DNA from: Aurantiacibacter sp. MUD61 | Lineage (GTDB): Bacteria > Pseudomonadota > Alphaproteobacteria > Sphingomonadales > Sphingomonadaceae | Assembly: GCF_027912455.1 (NCBI RefSeq) | Contig: NZ_CP115446.1 | Location: 372,001 to 436,000, forward strand | DNA: 64,000 nt | Direction: 5' to 3' | Shown: piece by piece, positions 1 to 8,700 of the stretch | Layout of the letters: the number at the start of each line of letters is the position of its first letter | Numbering within the stretch: position 1 is the stretch's first letter | Program-made: the position numbers and the translations under genes | Notes under the pieces: generated by a model | The model's database searches: none | Told to the model about the DNA's origin: nothing | What the model saw: only the letters and a program-made list of their open reading frames with translations

Positions 1-410
1 TCAGCGACCTTGCGCGCATCGACCGAGGCTACCGCGCACTGGCTGCCCATCCTGTCCGCGATATCGGCCATTATCTCGGGTCGCTTCACCGCGGCAGAGT
101 TCACCGCAACCTTGTCTGCGCCAGCGAGGAGCAGCTTGCGCGCATCCTCAACGCTACAAACGCCGCCGCCCACGGTTAGCGGCATAAAGCACACCTCCGC
201 CGTGCGCCGCACGATATCGAGCAGTGTTCCGCGCCCTTCATGGCTCGCCGAAATATCGAGAAAGCAAAGCTCGTCCGCTCCTGCAGCGTCATAGGCCTGC
301 GCCTGCTCCACCGGATCGCCCGCATCCTTGAGATCGACGAAATTGACACCCTTCACAACGCGCCCATCGGCGACGTCGAGACAAGGGATGACACGGATGC
401 GGACGGTCAT
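1..410 (-). CDS. hisF: Imidazole glycerol phosphate synthase, cyclase subunit HisF (3' part outside window)
   Basis: Cyclase half of IGP synthase, which uses ammonia from HisH to turn PRFAR into imidazole glycerol phosphate and AICAR in histidine synthesis. I translated the minus strand from the ATG at 408-410: it begins [17 protein letters not shown], the family N-terminus, with the first catalytic Asp at residue 12, followed by the TIM-barrel motifs [11 protein letters not shown] and LTVGGGV. About 136 residues are visible of a usual 250 or so; the C-terminal half lies beyond base 1. The ATG overlaps the hisA stop in an ATGA at 407-410, so the two genes are translationally coupled and hisF is the distal gene of the his operon here. 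Confidence 0.95.
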   Translation of the reverse strand, partial: MTVRIRVIPCLDVADGRVVKGVNFVDLKDAGDPVEQAQAYDAAGADELCFLDISASHEGRGTLLDIVRRTAEVCFMPLTVGGGVCSVEDARKLLLAGADKVAVNSAAVKRPEIMADIADRMGSQCAVASVDARKVA

Positions 411-1135
411 TGCCGGTTCGCCATCGCAATGGCCGTCGCCAGATCCAGGCGGCCTTCATACAGTGCCCGCCCCGTAATCACGCCCTCGATGCCCTGGTCC
501 GCCTGCAGCGCGAGCATGTGGATATCGTCCAGCCCCTTCACGCCGCCGCTGGCAATCACCGGGATGTCCACGCTGCGCGCCAGTTCGACCGTTGCCTGCA
601 CGTTGCAGCCCTTCAGCAGGCCGTCGCGCCCGATATCGGTGAACAGAAGGCTGGCAACGCCTGCATCCTCGAACCGGCGGGCCATGTCCTCGACCGGGAC
701 GTCGGAGACTTCGGCCCAGCCCTCGGTTGCAACCATGCCATCGCGCGCGTCCACAGCGACAACGATGCCACCTTCCCACTCGCGCGCCATTTCCTTCACG
801 AATTCAGGGTTTTTGAGCGCGGCGGAGCCCATCACGATGCGCGCCACGCCAAGGTTGAACCAGCCTTCCACGCCCGCCGCATCGCGAATGCCGCCGCCCA
901 GCTGCACATAGCCGGGAAAGGCCTCGACAATCGCTTCCACCGCCTCGCGGTTCTTGGTTTCACCGGCAAAGCTGCCATCCAGATCGACGACATGGACATG
1001 CTCGGCTCCGGCTTCTGCGAACAGCATCGCCTGGGCCGCGGGATTGTCTCCATAGACGGTGGCGCGGTCCATATCGCCTTCGGCCAGCCGCACGACTTCG
1101 CCGCCTTTCAGGTCGATTGCCGGAAAAATGATCAT
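407..1135 (-). CDS. hisA: Phosphoribosylformimino-5-aminoimidazole carboxamide ribotide isomerase HisA
   Basis: Catalyses the Amadori rearrangement of ProFAR to PRFAR, the substrate of HisF-HisH. The product is a TIM barrel of about 242 residues starting [17 protein letters not shown], with the catalytic Asp at residue 8 and a second half-barrel motif (VVAVDARDG) near residue 130, as expected of the HisA/HisF family. A GTG three codons upstream (1144) is possible, but the ATG at 1133-1135 overlaps the hisH TGA as ATGA, which favours this start. The 3' end overlaps hisF by four bases. HisA follows hisH and precedes hisF in one coupled run. Confidence 0.96.
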   Translation of the reverse strand: MIIFPAIDLKGGEVVRLAEGDMDRATVYGDNPAAQAMLFAEAGAEHVHVVDLDGSFAGETKNREAVEAIVEAFPGYVQLGGGIRDAAGVEGWFNLGVARIVMGSAALKNPEFVKEMAREWEGGIVVAVDARDGMVATEGWAEVSDVPVEDMARRFEDAGVASLLFTDIGRDGLLKGCNVQATVELARSVDIPVIASGGVKGLDDIHMLALQADQGIEGVITGRALYEGRLDLATAIAMANRQ

Positions 1136-1761
1136 GGTTTCCACTCCAGGAAGCGGCCGAGCAGGTCCAGCCCATAGCGCTGGCTTTTTTCAGGGTGAAA
1201 TTGCACGCCGAGGATATTGTCCCGCGCCACCGCCGCGACAAGGCCGCCGCCATGATCTGTCATCGCTGCGATGTCTCGGCCATTATCAGGCTGGAAATGG
1301 TAGGAATGGAGGAAATAGGCCTCGCCTTCGTCCACCAGCTCGCTGCCATCGCCGTGATGAGCATGGACCACATCGTTCCACCCCATGTGCGGCACCTTGA
1401 TGTTCGGATCGGTGCGTTCGATGAGTCTGACCTCACCCGGTATCCAGTCGAGCCCCTCATGCACGCCGTGTTCCAGTCCGCGGCTCGCAAGCAATTGCAT
1501 GCCGACACAAATGCCGAGGAAAGGCACGCCGTCTTCGATCACACGTGCATTGAGCGCCTCGACCATGCCAGGGATCGCCCAGAGGCCGTTCCTGCAAGCG
1601 CCGAAAGCACCGACGCCCGGCAGCACGATACGCTTCGCGCCGCGCACGAGATTGGGATCATCGGTAACGGCAATATGCTCGGCCCCCGCCGCTTTCAGCG
1701 CGTTGTGGACCGAATGAAGATTGCCTGCACCGTAATCGATCAAGGCGATGGCTTCAGCCAT
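1132..1761 (-). CDS. hisH: Imidazole glycerol phosphate synthase, glutaminase subunit HisH
   Basis: Class I glutamine amidotransferase that supplies ammonia to HisF. Visible landmarks are the N-terminal IALIDYGAGNLHSV, the nucleophile elbow GICVGMQLL with the catalytic Cys, and the C-terminal VQFHPEKS carrying the His-Glu of the triad. Length is about 209 residues, normal for the family. The open frame extends 13 codons further upstream, but the ATG at 1759-1761 fits the conserved N-terminus. Its start overlaps the 3' end of the small upstream gene by eight bases and its stop overlaps hisA by four, so the cluster is compactly coupled. Confidence 0.96.
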   Translation of the reverse strand: MAEAIALIDYGAGNLHSVHNALKAAGAEHIAVTDDPNLVRGAKRIVLPGVGAFGACRNGLWAIPGMVEALNARVIEDGVPFLGICVGMQLLASRGLEHGVHEGLDWIPGEVRLIERTDPNIKVPHMGWNDVVHAHHGDGSELVDEGEAYFLHSYHFQPDNGRDIAAMTDHGGGLVAAVARDNILGVQFHPEKSQRYGLDLLGRFLEWKP

Positions 1762-1924
1762 TGCTATGATCCTTCGCGTACGCATCAGCCAAGGGCTCAA
1801 TCACAGCCGCGTCGCCGCTGAGGCTAGTGCCGAGGAAGCCATCAAAGCAAACCTCTACCCGCTCTCCATTATGCATGGTGAACGTCATCCAAAACTGGTC
1901 GGTGATAGCACCAGCTAAAGTCAT
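1754..1924 (-). CDS. Small hypothetical protein inside the his operon
   Basis: A 56-codon reading frame sits between hisB and hisH and overlaps the hisH start by eight bases. I prefer the internal ATG at 1922-1924 because AGGAAGG lies just upstream; the open frame itself runs back to 2074 into the hisB end, but that part looks like read-through sequence. The product begins MTLAGAITDQFWMTFTM and contains a hydrophobic/aromatic beta-like stretch ending in an acidic tail. I do not recognise a family. Position and overlap suggest co-translation with hisH; no histidine-pathway function can be assigned from sequence. Confidence 0.5.
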   Translation of the reverse strand: MTLAGAITDQFWMTFTMHNGERVEVCFDGFLGTSLSGDAAVIEPLADAYAKDHSNG

Positions 1925-2021
1925 GCCTTCCTGCTCGTGATCGCGGCGCGCGCCTTGCCGTCGGAGGAAATCACATACACGATTGAAGCTATATCCATCG
2001 CCTTGGGCTGCGACGATGACT

Positions 2022-2615
2022 TCAGCCACCGAGCTGCCCCTTGGTAGACGGCACGGCGCCGCCTTTGCGCGCATCGAGCTCTACCGCCTGCCGCATGGCG
2101 CGGGCAAAGCCCTTGTAGATACTTTCGCAGATGTGGTGATTGTTTGAACCGTACAGCTGCTGGATATGCAGCGTCAGCCCGGCGGTCTGCGCCACCGATT
2201 GGAACCAGTGCTCGATGAGCTCTGTATCCCATTCGCCAAGCTTTTCCTGCGTGAAGCGCGCCTTGAACACGCACCACGGGCGGCCAGAAATGTCGACAAC
2301 GACGCGGCTCAGCGTTTCATCCATCGGCGAATGCGCTTCCCCGTAGCGACCGATGCCGCCCTTATCGCCCAGCGCTTCTGCCAGCGCCTGACCCAGTGCG
2401 AGCGCGCTGTCTTCTGTCGTGTGGTGCTGGTCGATATGCAGGTCACCATCGACGGTCATCGTAACGTCGATCAGCGAATGGCGGCTGAATTGCTCGACCA
2501 TGTGATCGAGAAAGCCGATCCCTGTGGAAATGTCATAGGTCCCCGTCCCGTCGAGATTTACCTCGACCAGGATTTTGGTTTCCTTCGTATTCCGCTCTAT
2601 TTTGCCTGTGCGCAT
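2022..2615 (-). CDS. hisB: Imidazoleglycerol-phosphate dehydratase HisB
   Basis: Mn-dependent dehydratase of the histidine pathway, converting imidazole glycerol phosphate to imidazole acetol phosphate. This is the monofunctional form (197 residues, no N-terminal phosphatase domain). The metal-binding motif [14 protein letters not shown] is at residues 62-75, with the family motifs GFLDHM (about 34-39) and [17 protein letters not shown] near the C-terminus. It is the first gene of the minus-strand his run in this window; about 100 bases separate its stop from the small gene upstream of hisH. It is transcribed divergently from sspB. Confidence 0.97.
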   Translation of the reverse strand: MRTGKIERNTKETKILVEVNLDGTGTYDISTGIGFLDHMVEQFSRHSLIDVTMTVDGDLHIDQHHTTEDSALALGQALAEALGDKGGIGRYGEAHSPMDETLSRVVVDISGRPWCVFKARFTQEKLGEWDTELIEHWFQSVAQTAGLTLHIQQLYGSNNHHICESIYKGFARAMRQAVELDARKGGAVPSTKGQLGG

Positions 2616-2733
2616 AAGGTTGAGCCTATAGGCGGATCAGTGCTCGGCGCAAGCCGACAAAAGACCGTGCGGACGGGGATTGCCGATGATTTGCGGCTTG
2701 ACCTGCACCCTCGCCGCCGCCACCTATCTGCCT

Positions 2734-3246
2734 ATGAGCGACGATACGCCCGATAGCATGATCCCCTACGATGAAATCGTGCAGGAAGCCCTGCGCGCCG
2801 TGGTTGGCCGGGTGCTTGGTTCGATAGAGGAAACGGGCGGCACGCTTCCCGGTAGCCATCATTTCTACATTACGTTCAAGACTGCGGCTCCCGGTGTAGA
2901 CATCCCCGCCAGCCTGCATGAGCGTTTCCCCGATGAAATGACCATCGTGCTGCAGAACAAGTTCTGGGATTTGAACGTGACGGACACGGGCTTTTCGGTC
3001 GGGCTCAGCTTCAACCAGATCCCGTCCAAGCTTTCGATCCCCTTCTCTGCCATCACCGCCTTCGTTGATCCGGCTGTCGATTTTGGCCTGCAATTTCAGG
3101 CCTCTGTCGAGGACGTCGAACCAACCGAGCACGAAGATGCGGAGAACGATGGCAGCGGCGATGCGGAACAAGGCGACGCATCAGACATTGCTCATAGTGA
3201 AGACGGTTCAAACGTCGTGACGGTCGATTTCGGCCGGAAGAAATAG
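2734..3246 (+). CDS. sspB: ClpXP protease adaptor SspB (alpha type)
   Basis: Delivers ssrA-tagged and other substrates to the ClpXP protease. The start MSDDTPDSMIPYDEIVQEALRAV and the core HFYITFKT, MTIVLQNKFWDL, GFSVGLSF and IPFSAITAFVDPAVDFGL match the SspB fold seen in alphaproteobacteria. An acidic, low-complexity linker (about residues 125-155) leads to a short terminal VVTVDFGRKK, consistent with the ClpX-binding tail on a flexible tether. The frame is open 18 codons upstream, but those codons lack family similarity; the ATG at 2734 is chosen. It is divergent from hisB and followed 14 bases later by an unknown gene. Confidence 0.9.
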   Translation: MSDDTPDSMIPYDEIVQEALRAVVGRVLGSIEETGGTLPGSHHFYITFKTAAPGVDIPASLHERFPDEMTIVLQNKFWDLNVTDTGFSVGLSFNQIPSKLSIPFSAITAFVDPAVDFGLQFQASVEDVEPTEHEDAENDGSGDAEQGDASDIAHSEDGSNVVTVDFGRKK

Positions 3247-3260
3247 GCACGGGGCCACGT

Positions 3261-3719
3261 ATGCCCCGCAAGCGGGAGCATCAGCCAGTGTCAGGACTTC
3301 CTGAAGAGCACATCACCGATACAGCGCTCGACAATACGTCACGCGCGCCGGAGGCTGTGGATCCAACGCAGACCGCCGTCCCCGGTCCCAGCCCCAATCC
3401 AGCGACCAATATCCTGATCAACGATATCATCCTGCGCAGCGTCGGGCGGATTTCGCGCATGACGGTGGAAAAGGCGATCCTCGGCAAGCAATACGGGCGC
3501 GAGCTCGCAAAGGATGCGGTGGAGAACCGTTCCACTATCAATACGCTGGCAGCTTATGCGATCACCAAGGTCGCGACCCGTTCCATTCCCGGTGCAGCGC
3601 TAGTGGCCAGTGGGCTTGTGGTCAAAACGCTTTTCGACCGTAGCCAGCGCCGCCGTCAGGCTGTGCGCGAAGGCAATCAAACGATTCGAGACATGGCCGC
3701 CGAAGATGAACGCGCCTGA
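3261..3719 (+). CDS. Hypothetical protein downstream of sspB
   Basis: 152 residues. The N-terminal third is rich in Pro, Thr and Ala and looks disordered. The rest is helical, with the segment ILRSVGRISRMTVEKAILGK, a mildly hydrophobic stretch PGAALVASGLVVKTLF (about residues 113-128) and a strongly basic FDRSQRRRQAVR. This may be a membrane-associated or nucleic-acid-contacting helix bundle, but I do not recognise the family. It begins 14 bases after sspB, suggesting one transcript, and ends about 55 bases before gmk. Confidence 0.72.
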   Translation: MPRKREHQPVSGLPEEHITDTALDNTSRAPEAVDPTQTAVPGPSPNPATNILINDIILRSVGRISRMTVEKAILGKQYGRELAKDAVENRSTINTLAAYAITKVATRSIPGAALVASGLVVKTLFDRSQRRRQAVREGNQTIRDMAAEDERA

Positions 3720-3773
3720 GGGGATTAATCCCTAAGGCTTGATCGACTGCTAGCCTTCGGCCAATTGCTGGGC

Positions 3774-4418
3774 ATGGAAGAATCGCAAAATCTTCACCGC
3801 CGCGGTGTGATGTTCATCCTTTCCTCGCCTTCAGGCACGGGGAAAACCACTATCGCGCGCCGATTGCTGGCCGAAGATGGCGAGATTGCCATGTCGGTCT
3901 CCGTCACCACGCGCCCTCCGCGGCCGGGCGAGGTCAACGGCGTTGACTACTATTTCGTCGACCAGCCCGAGTTTGCTCGCATGGTGGAAGCCGGAGAGCT
4001 GGTCGAATGGGCCAAGGTCTTCGGCAACAATTACGGCACTCCCAAAGCGCAGATCAAAGCGGGCCTGAAAGAAGGACGCGATTTCCTGTTCGATATCGAC
4101 TGGCAAGGCACCCAGCAGCTCTACCAGCGCATGGAGACCGACGTGGTGCGCGTTTTCCTCCTCCCGCCGAGCATTGAAGAGCTGGAAGGCCGCCTGCGCG
4201 GTCGCGGCACCGATAGCGATGATGTGATCGCTGGACGCATGGCGCGGGCGCGCAATGAGATCAGCCACTGGGACGGCTACGACTACGTCGTCGTGAATGA
4301 CGATATCGACGCGTGTTTCACGAAGGTGAAGACCATCCTCGATGCAGAGCGCATGCGCCGCGCGCGCCAGACGGGACTGGTCGATTTCACCCGCAATCTC
4401 ATGGTAGGCGGCGCCTAG
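3774..4418 (+). CDS. gmk: Guanylate kinase
   Basis: Phosphorylates GMP to GDP with ATP, essential for GTP and dGTP supply. The P-loop SSPSGTGKTT is at residues 17-26, followed by the GMP-binding signature SVSVTTRPPRPGEVNGVDYYF and the lid region FDIDWQGTQQL. Length of 214 residues is usual. The ATG at 3774 is chosen over an in-frame TTG at 3765. The stop codon overlaps the stop of the convergent subtilase gene in a CTAG at 4415-4418, leaving no room for a conventional terminator between them. Confidence 0.97.
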   Translation: MEESQNLHRRGVMFILSSPSGTGKTTIARRLLAEDGEIAMSVSVTTRPPRPGEVNGVDYYFVDQPEFARMVEAGELVEWAKVFGNNYGTPKAQIKAGLKEGRDFLFDIDWQGTQQLYQRMETDVVRVFLLPPSIEELEGRLRGRGTDSDDVIAGRMARARNEISHWDGYDYVVVNDDIDACFTKVKTILDAERMRRARQTGLVDFTRNLMVGGA

Positions 4419-6805
4419 AAACCGCGGCTCCAGCGAATGGCCACGCCGATATCGGCAGGCGCGTTTTCGAAATGGCCGGGCTCGTGCCGGTAAAACAGGC
4501 TGCCAGCGGCAGAGCCACCCCACAATCGCCCGCGCCACGCCACTTCGCCAACAAGTTCGCGGCCTTCTGGCGAGAGCAGAAGCGTGCGCACAGTGTAATC
4601 GGGCGTGAGCGTTTCGTAGCTGAAGCTTGATGGCAGGCGGAGGTTCAGCCCGCCGTCCGCCACGCGAAGCGGTTGCGAAAAGCGCAGAGCGATCCGATCA
4701 TCGTCACTGAAAAGCTGCGTTCTTTCGAGATCGATCGACCATGCATTGCTTAGCAGGCGGGAGTCATCGGCCACCAGAGGTGCATCGCGAACATCCGTCA
4801 TACCCTGCCGGAATGCTGCGCCCAGCCGCCAGCGATCTGCGAGCCGCCAGCCAACATCGACATCGCCAAAGACGGTATTTGCGCCCTGCAACCCGAACCC
4901 TTCGTGCATGCGTCCGCCAAGGATTGTGCGATCCTCCGCCGTCATCGTCAGCCCTAGCGCGGTATCGAAAGAGCCGAAGCGGCGATCGAGCGCGATGGCG
5001 AAACTCGTCACATCTTCAGAAGCCCGCCGCCCGCGCAGTTCCGCTGCACGCCGTACGGATGCGGCAGTAAAGGTCGATCCGGTTTGCGCGCTGACGGTCA
5101 GGCCCCACTGGCCCATCTGTTGGCGTAGCGCGAAGGCGGCATCGTTGCGCGTCAGCATGCCATCATCCCCGCGCGAATTGCCTGCAATCATGAAGGCGGG
5201 GCGATCCTGCCCCTGCAAGCCAGCGACCAGCCCGCCTGCATCCTGCCTGTAAGCGACACCGATCTGCGTCTGCGGCGCGATCTGCATGGCGACGCGCGCG
5301 GCGAGCACTTCAGCCTGCGCCGCTTGCTCATCGGTCAGTTGCAGAGCTTCTGCACGCGGCGGTGCCTGGCGGGTCGCATCGATGGTGAATGCCACGCTTG
5401 CTGTCCCTGCGCTGCCGCCAAGCACCCGCTGCTGTGAAGCGAGCGCGCCGCGCAAGCGCTGCGGCTGCTCTGCTGCGCGTAGCGTGCTGGCCAGATCAGT
5501 CGAGAAAGCACGCTGGTATCGGTCAGTGATCAGCGTCGGCAAAGTGGCCCTGGCAAAAGCATCGCCCATAGCGGGAGAAGAGACGCCCGTGCCATCGCCA
5601 AGGGAAAGCGCGATGCGTTCACCAGCGATGCTGGTCGTGCCGCTTGGCTGGAAGGCGGCCGCAATATCCAGAATACCGCGCCCGTAGATCGCATCGGGAC
5701 CGGAGGCTCCAGCGTCGAACGCGCTTTCGAGCAGGATTTCTGCAATCTCTCGCCCGGTCAGATGCGGAAAAGCCTGCGCCAGCAGGGCAGCAGCCCCTGC
5801 CACTTGCGGTGCGGCAAAACTGGTCCCGGAAAAGAGAAAGACGAAGCCTTCTTCATCCACGAAGATTTCACCATCGCGATAGACGCAGCAAATGCGCTCC
5901 CCGCGCGCCGAAAGGTAGAATTGCGGGTTGTCGCCTGCCCGGTTGCTGAAATCGGAAGCCTGATAATCCGCATCGACCGATCCGACGATCAGCACGCCGC
6001 CATTCCCGGCATTGGCGAATTGTTCGCCAAATCCGTCGAGCTGCGCCGCACCGTCATTGCCTGCAGCAACCACGATCAGCACGCCTGCATCGACCGCCGC
6101 AGTGATGGAATTGCGCAGATTGTTCGAAATGCCGCCCGCACCGCCCAGCGAGATATTGATCACCTTGGCATCGTTGGCGACTGCATAATCAATCGAGGAG
6201 GCGATATCGCTGTCAAAGAATTCGCAGGTCAGCTCTGCATCCAGGCCATTGGCGGTGCATGACCCCTCCGCATCCGCTCGAATGGCAAGGATCGTGGAAT
6301 CAAAGGCTATGCCGAGAATGCCTGAATTGTCACGCGCAGCGGCAGCGACAAGAGACACAAGTGTGCCGTGATCGTCCGGCCCTTCGATGCTGCGACTGCC
6401 GACAATATCGGTCGATGCGGGTGATAGCCGTCCGGCAAACTCAGGACTGTCGGGGTCGATACCGGTATCGACCACGGCGATTGTCACGCCGTCTCCTGTC
6501 GCCCCGCGCGTCCAGGCGCTGGCGGCATTGTGCTGACCCGGCCCGTCCGAATTGCGGAATTCCTGCGTGTTGAATGCGAACGGGACTGCCGCGACAGGGA
6601 AGCCCGATGTAGGCGGCGTAGGAGTGGGGGTCGGAGTAGGCGTCGGCGTGGGGGTAGGCGTCGATGTCGGCGTCGGCGTCGGTCCGGGTGCTCGCACGAT
6701 TGGTCCGCCGCCACCTCCACCACAGGCTGAAAGGAGCGCAAAAGCGACGAGGATGGCTGCTCTATCTAGCTTGCCGGCAACCGCCTTGCTCCCAGACTTT
6801 CCCAA
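4415..6805 (-). CDS. Subtilisin-family serine protease lipoprotein with autotransporter-like C-terminal barrel
   Basis: 796 residues. The signal peptide ends in a lipobox (LLSAC, Cys28), followed by a Gly-rich segment and a Thr-Pro linker (about 43-65). The peptidase S8 domain carries Asp113 (VVDTGID), His146 (DDHGT), the oxyanion Asn250 (AAGND) and the nucleophile Ser329 (SGTSFAAPQVAG). From about residue 400 the protein turns to alternating beta-strand sequence and ends in an aromatic Phe (IRWSRGF), as in outer-membrane barrels. The likely arrangement is a surface-displayed or self-processed extracellular protease. A lipobox together with a barrel is not the textbook autotransporter layout. 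Stop overlaps gmk. Confidence 0.9.
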   Translation of the reverse strand: MGKSGSKAVAGKLDRAAILVAFALLSACGGGGGGPIVRAPGPTPTPTSTPTPTPTPTPTPTPTPPTSGFPVAAVPFAFNTQEFRNSDGPGQHNAASAWTRGATGDGVTIAVVDTGIDPDSPEFAGRLSPASTDIVGSRSIEGPDDHGTLVSLVAAAARDNSGILGIAFDSTILAIRADAEGSCTANGLDAELTCEFFDSDIASSIDYAVANDAKVINISLGGAGGISNNLRNSITAAVDAGVLIVVAAGNDGAAQLDGFGEQFANAGNGGVLIVGSVDADYQASDFSNRAGDNPQFYLSARGERICCVYRDGEIFVDEEGFVFLFSGTSFAAPQVAGAAALLAQAFPHLTGREIAEILLESAFDAGASGPDAIYGRGILDIAAAFQPSGTTSIAGERIALSLGDGTGVSSPAMGDAFARATLPTLITDRYQRAFSTDLASTLRAAEQPQRLRGALASQQRVLGGSAGTASVAFTIDATRQAPPRAEALQLTDEQAAQAEVLAARVAMQIAPQTQIGVAYRQDAGGLVAGLQGQDRPAFMIAGNSRGDDGMLTRNDAAFALRQQMGQWGLTVSAQTGSTFTAASVRRAAELRGRRASEDVTSFAIALDRRFGSFDTALGLTMTAEDRTILGGRMHEGFGLQGANTVFGDVDVGWRLADRWRLGAAFRQGMTDVRDAPLVADDSRLLSNAWSIDLERTQLFSDDDRIALRFSQPLRVADGGLNLRLPSSFSYETLTPDYTVRTLLLSPEGRELVGEVAWRGRLWGGSAAGSLFYRHEPGHFENAPADIGVAIRWSRGF
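6611..6682 (-). repeat. Hexanucleotide repeat coding a Thr-Pro linker
   Basis: Roughly twelve near-identical 6-base units encode alternating Thr-Pro between the lipobox and the protease domain of the subtilase gene. Such a linker likely holds the catalytic domain away from the membrane. Short-unit repeats of this kind can change copy number by slippage in steps of two residues without breaking the frame. Confidence 0.8.
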
Positions 6806-6992
6806 CCCGCACCTTCCTTTCTGGCAATCTCGCTATCAAGCGGATGCCTAATCCCGTCTTAACAGCCATTTGCCGGAAAACTACTGCGGGCACGCCGGTC
6901 ACACGCAACTGCTCTGCAAACTGCCGCTCTCCAAAGCCTTGTGCATGGATCACAGAGCAGCTAGCCGCAGCGTAAAGCGAAGGAGACATGTG

Positions 6993-7832
6993 ATGAGCGC
7001 CGAATTGGTATCTGCTATTGAAGAAGCCTGGGAACGGCGCAGCGAAATCACGCCAGCAGATGCGGATGTTCGCCGCACAGTCGATAGCGCCATCGAGATG
7101 CTCGACAGCGGTGAGGCGCGCGTCGCAGAGCCGGGCGCAGATGGCGCATGGCAAGTCAACCAATGGCTGAAGAAAGCTGTGCTGCTGTCTTTCCGCCTGC
7201 ATGATAACCGGGTGATGGAAGGCGGCTCCGCAGGCACAGCAGCCTTTGACAAAGTCGCATCCAAATTCGCCGGATGGGGCAAAGATCGTTTCAGCGAAGC
7301 AGGCTTTCGCGTCGTGCCCGGAGCCGTCGCGCGGCGCGGCTCCTATATTGCGCCCGGCGTGGTGCTGATGCCGAGTTTCGTGAACATCGGCGCGTACGTC
7401 GATGAAGGCACGATGGTCGATACCTGGGCCACTGTCGGCTCCTGTGCGCAGATCGGCAAGAATGTGCACATTTCCGGCGGCGCGGGGATCGGCGGCGTGC
7501 TCGAACCTTTGCAGGCCGAGCCAGTCATCATCGGAGATGGTGCCTTCATCGGTGCCCGCGCCGAAGTTGCCGAGGGCGTTCGCGTTGGCGAAGGCGCCGT
7601 GCTTTCCATGGGCGTATACCTCGGGGCATCGACCAAGATCGTCGACCGGGCGACAGGCGAAATTCACCGCGGTGAAGTGCCGCCCTATGCGGTGGTGGTG
7701 CCCGGCTCGCTTCCCGGCAAGCCGCTGCCCGACGGGACACTTGGCCCCAGCCTCTATTGCGCCGTCATCGTGAAGACCGTCGATGCGCAAACACGCGCAA
7801 AGACCGGCATTAACGAATTGCTGCGCGAATAA
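6993..7832 (+). CDS. dapD: 2,3,4,5-tetrahydropyridine-2,6-dicarboxylate N-succinyltransferase
   Basis: Transfers succinyl from succinyl-CoA to tetrahydrodipicolinate in the succinylase branch of the lysine/diaminopimelate pathway. The 279-residue product has the DapD helical N-domain ([15 protein letters not shown]), then a left-handed beta helix of hexapeptide repeats ([32 protein letters not shown]) and the C-terminal [17 protein letters not shown]. The frame is open 41 codons upstream, but AAGGAGA six bases before the ATG at 6993 fixes the start. It is divergent from the subtilase gene. Confidence 0.96.
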   Translation: MSAELVSAIEEAWERRSEITPADADVRRTVDSAIEMLDSGEARVAEPGADGAWQVNQWLKKAVLLSFRLHDNRVMEGGSAGTAAFDKVASKFAGWGKDRFSEAGFRVVPGAVARRGSYIAPGVVLMPSFVNIGAYVDEGTMVDTWATVGSCAQIGKNVHISGGAGIGGVLEPLQAEPVIIGDGAFIGARAEVAEGVRVGEGAVLSMGVYLGASTKIVDRATGEIHRGEVPPYAVVVPGSLPGKPLPDGTLGPSLYCAVIVKTVDAQTRAKTGINELLRE

Positions 7833-7924
7833 AGGTGCGCCACGGGCTTTGGTCCCGTATAGGAACTTTTGACATTGCGACCCGTATCGAAACCGGGTCT
7901 GTATTTGAGACGGAAGGCAAGACA

Positions 7925-8233
7925 ATGAGTTATAAAAAAGGCGAAGAAATCCACATTGAGGATGATGACGCCATGGCCGCACAGTCGACCGGGCATCTCC
8001 GCTGGATCCTCGCCGTTAGCCTGCTGGCAGCGCTCGCGCTTATGTCGGCCATCTGGATTTTCGGTGCATTTTCGCAGGGCGATGCCGAAGAAGAAATCAC
8101 CATGTCCGGCACGCAGGAATTCGAGAACGATCCTGAAGGTGAGCCGGTGGTCAGCGAAGACGACACGCTGGCAGACGATGCCGTGGTAACGCCCGATGAC
8201 GAAGAAGTGCTGGGAACAGATACAACCGAATAA
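7925..8233 (+). CDS. Small single-pass membrane protein, function unknown
   Basis: 102 residues from the ATG at 7925 (MSYKKGEEIHIEDDDAM). A single hydrophobic helix (WILAVSLLAALALMSAIWIF, about residues 26-45) separates a short N-terminal part from a strongly acidic Asp/Glu-rich C-terminal tail ending DTTE. I do not recognise the family. It lies 92 bases after dapD and 45 bases before the DUF2945 gene. It may be the first member of the small-gene cluster that follows, though no overlap links it to them. Confidence 0.68.
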   Translation: MSYKKGEEIHIEDDDAMAAQSTGHLRWILAVSLLAALALMSAIWIFGAFSQGDAEEEITMSGTQEFENDPEGEPVVSEDDTLADDAVVTPDDEEVLGTDTTE

Positions 8234-8278
8234 TTGCTTTCAGGGATCGGGGACGGGACGCACAAGGAACCTCGAACG

Positions 8279-8512
8279 ATGAGCAATTCAAACAGCTACC
8301 AGACCGATCAATATGTGAAATGGAACTGGGGCGACGGCGAAGGCCACGGCCAGGTGAAAGAGCGCTTCGAGCGTGAAGTCACCCGTACCCTGCAAGGCTC
8401 CGAAGTCACCAAGGACGGTGATGAGGACAACCCCGCTTACCTGATCAAGCAGGAAGATGGCGATGAAGTGCTGAAGCGCGGCAGCGAACTGTCCGATTGG
8501 GACAAGGACTGA
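8279..8512 (+). CDS. DUF2945 (hypervirulence-associated TUDOR-domain-like) protein
   Basis: 77 residues from the ATG at 8279. The pattern YVKWNWGDGEGHGQVKERF, then EDNPAYLIKQEDGDEVLKRGSEL, is the compact beta-barrel signature of the DUF2945/HVA1 TUDOR-like family (family assignment from memory of these motifs). These proteins are widespread in alphaproteobacteria, often beside DUF3008 and DUF3140; their biochemical role is not established. The stop and the next ATG share bases (TGATG at 8510-8514), so translation is coupled to the DUF3008 gene. Confidence 0.75.
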   Translation: MSNSNSYQTDQYVKWNWGDGEGHGQVKERFEREVTRTLQGSEVTKDGDEDNPAYLIKQEDGDEVLKRGSELSDWDKD

Positions 8513-8700
8513 TGCCGAAAGCTTACAGCGAAGCGCAGCAGAAAGCGGCGGGCGCCGCCCTTTCTGCCAAGCGCGGCGACACCAAGGTGTCCGATCTCCA
8601 AGGTGCTTCGAAGGATATGTATGACAGCATGTCCGAAGAGGAGCTCGAGAAAATGGCATCGACCGATCATGACGATCTGCCGGAAAAGGCAGACGACTGA
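8512..8700 (+). CDS. DUF3008 family small protein
   Basis: 62 residues starting MPKAYSEAQQKAAGAALSAK, a hallmark N-terminus of DUF3008, followed by GDTKVSDLQGASKDMYDSM and an acidic end. It is a soluble, highly charged small protein of unknown function. Its ATG overlaps the DUF2945 stop and its own stop overlaps the DUF3140 start, both as TGATG, so the three proteins are probably made in fixed ratio. Confidence 0.75.
   Translation: MPKAYSEAQQKAAGAALSAKRGDTKVSDLQGASKDMYDSMSEEELEKMASTDHDDLPEKADD

Noticed and set aside
6762..7982. Minus-strand open frame of 406 codons over dapD
   Set aside because: It is the complement of dapD's hexapeptide repeats and its product has no recognisable motif.
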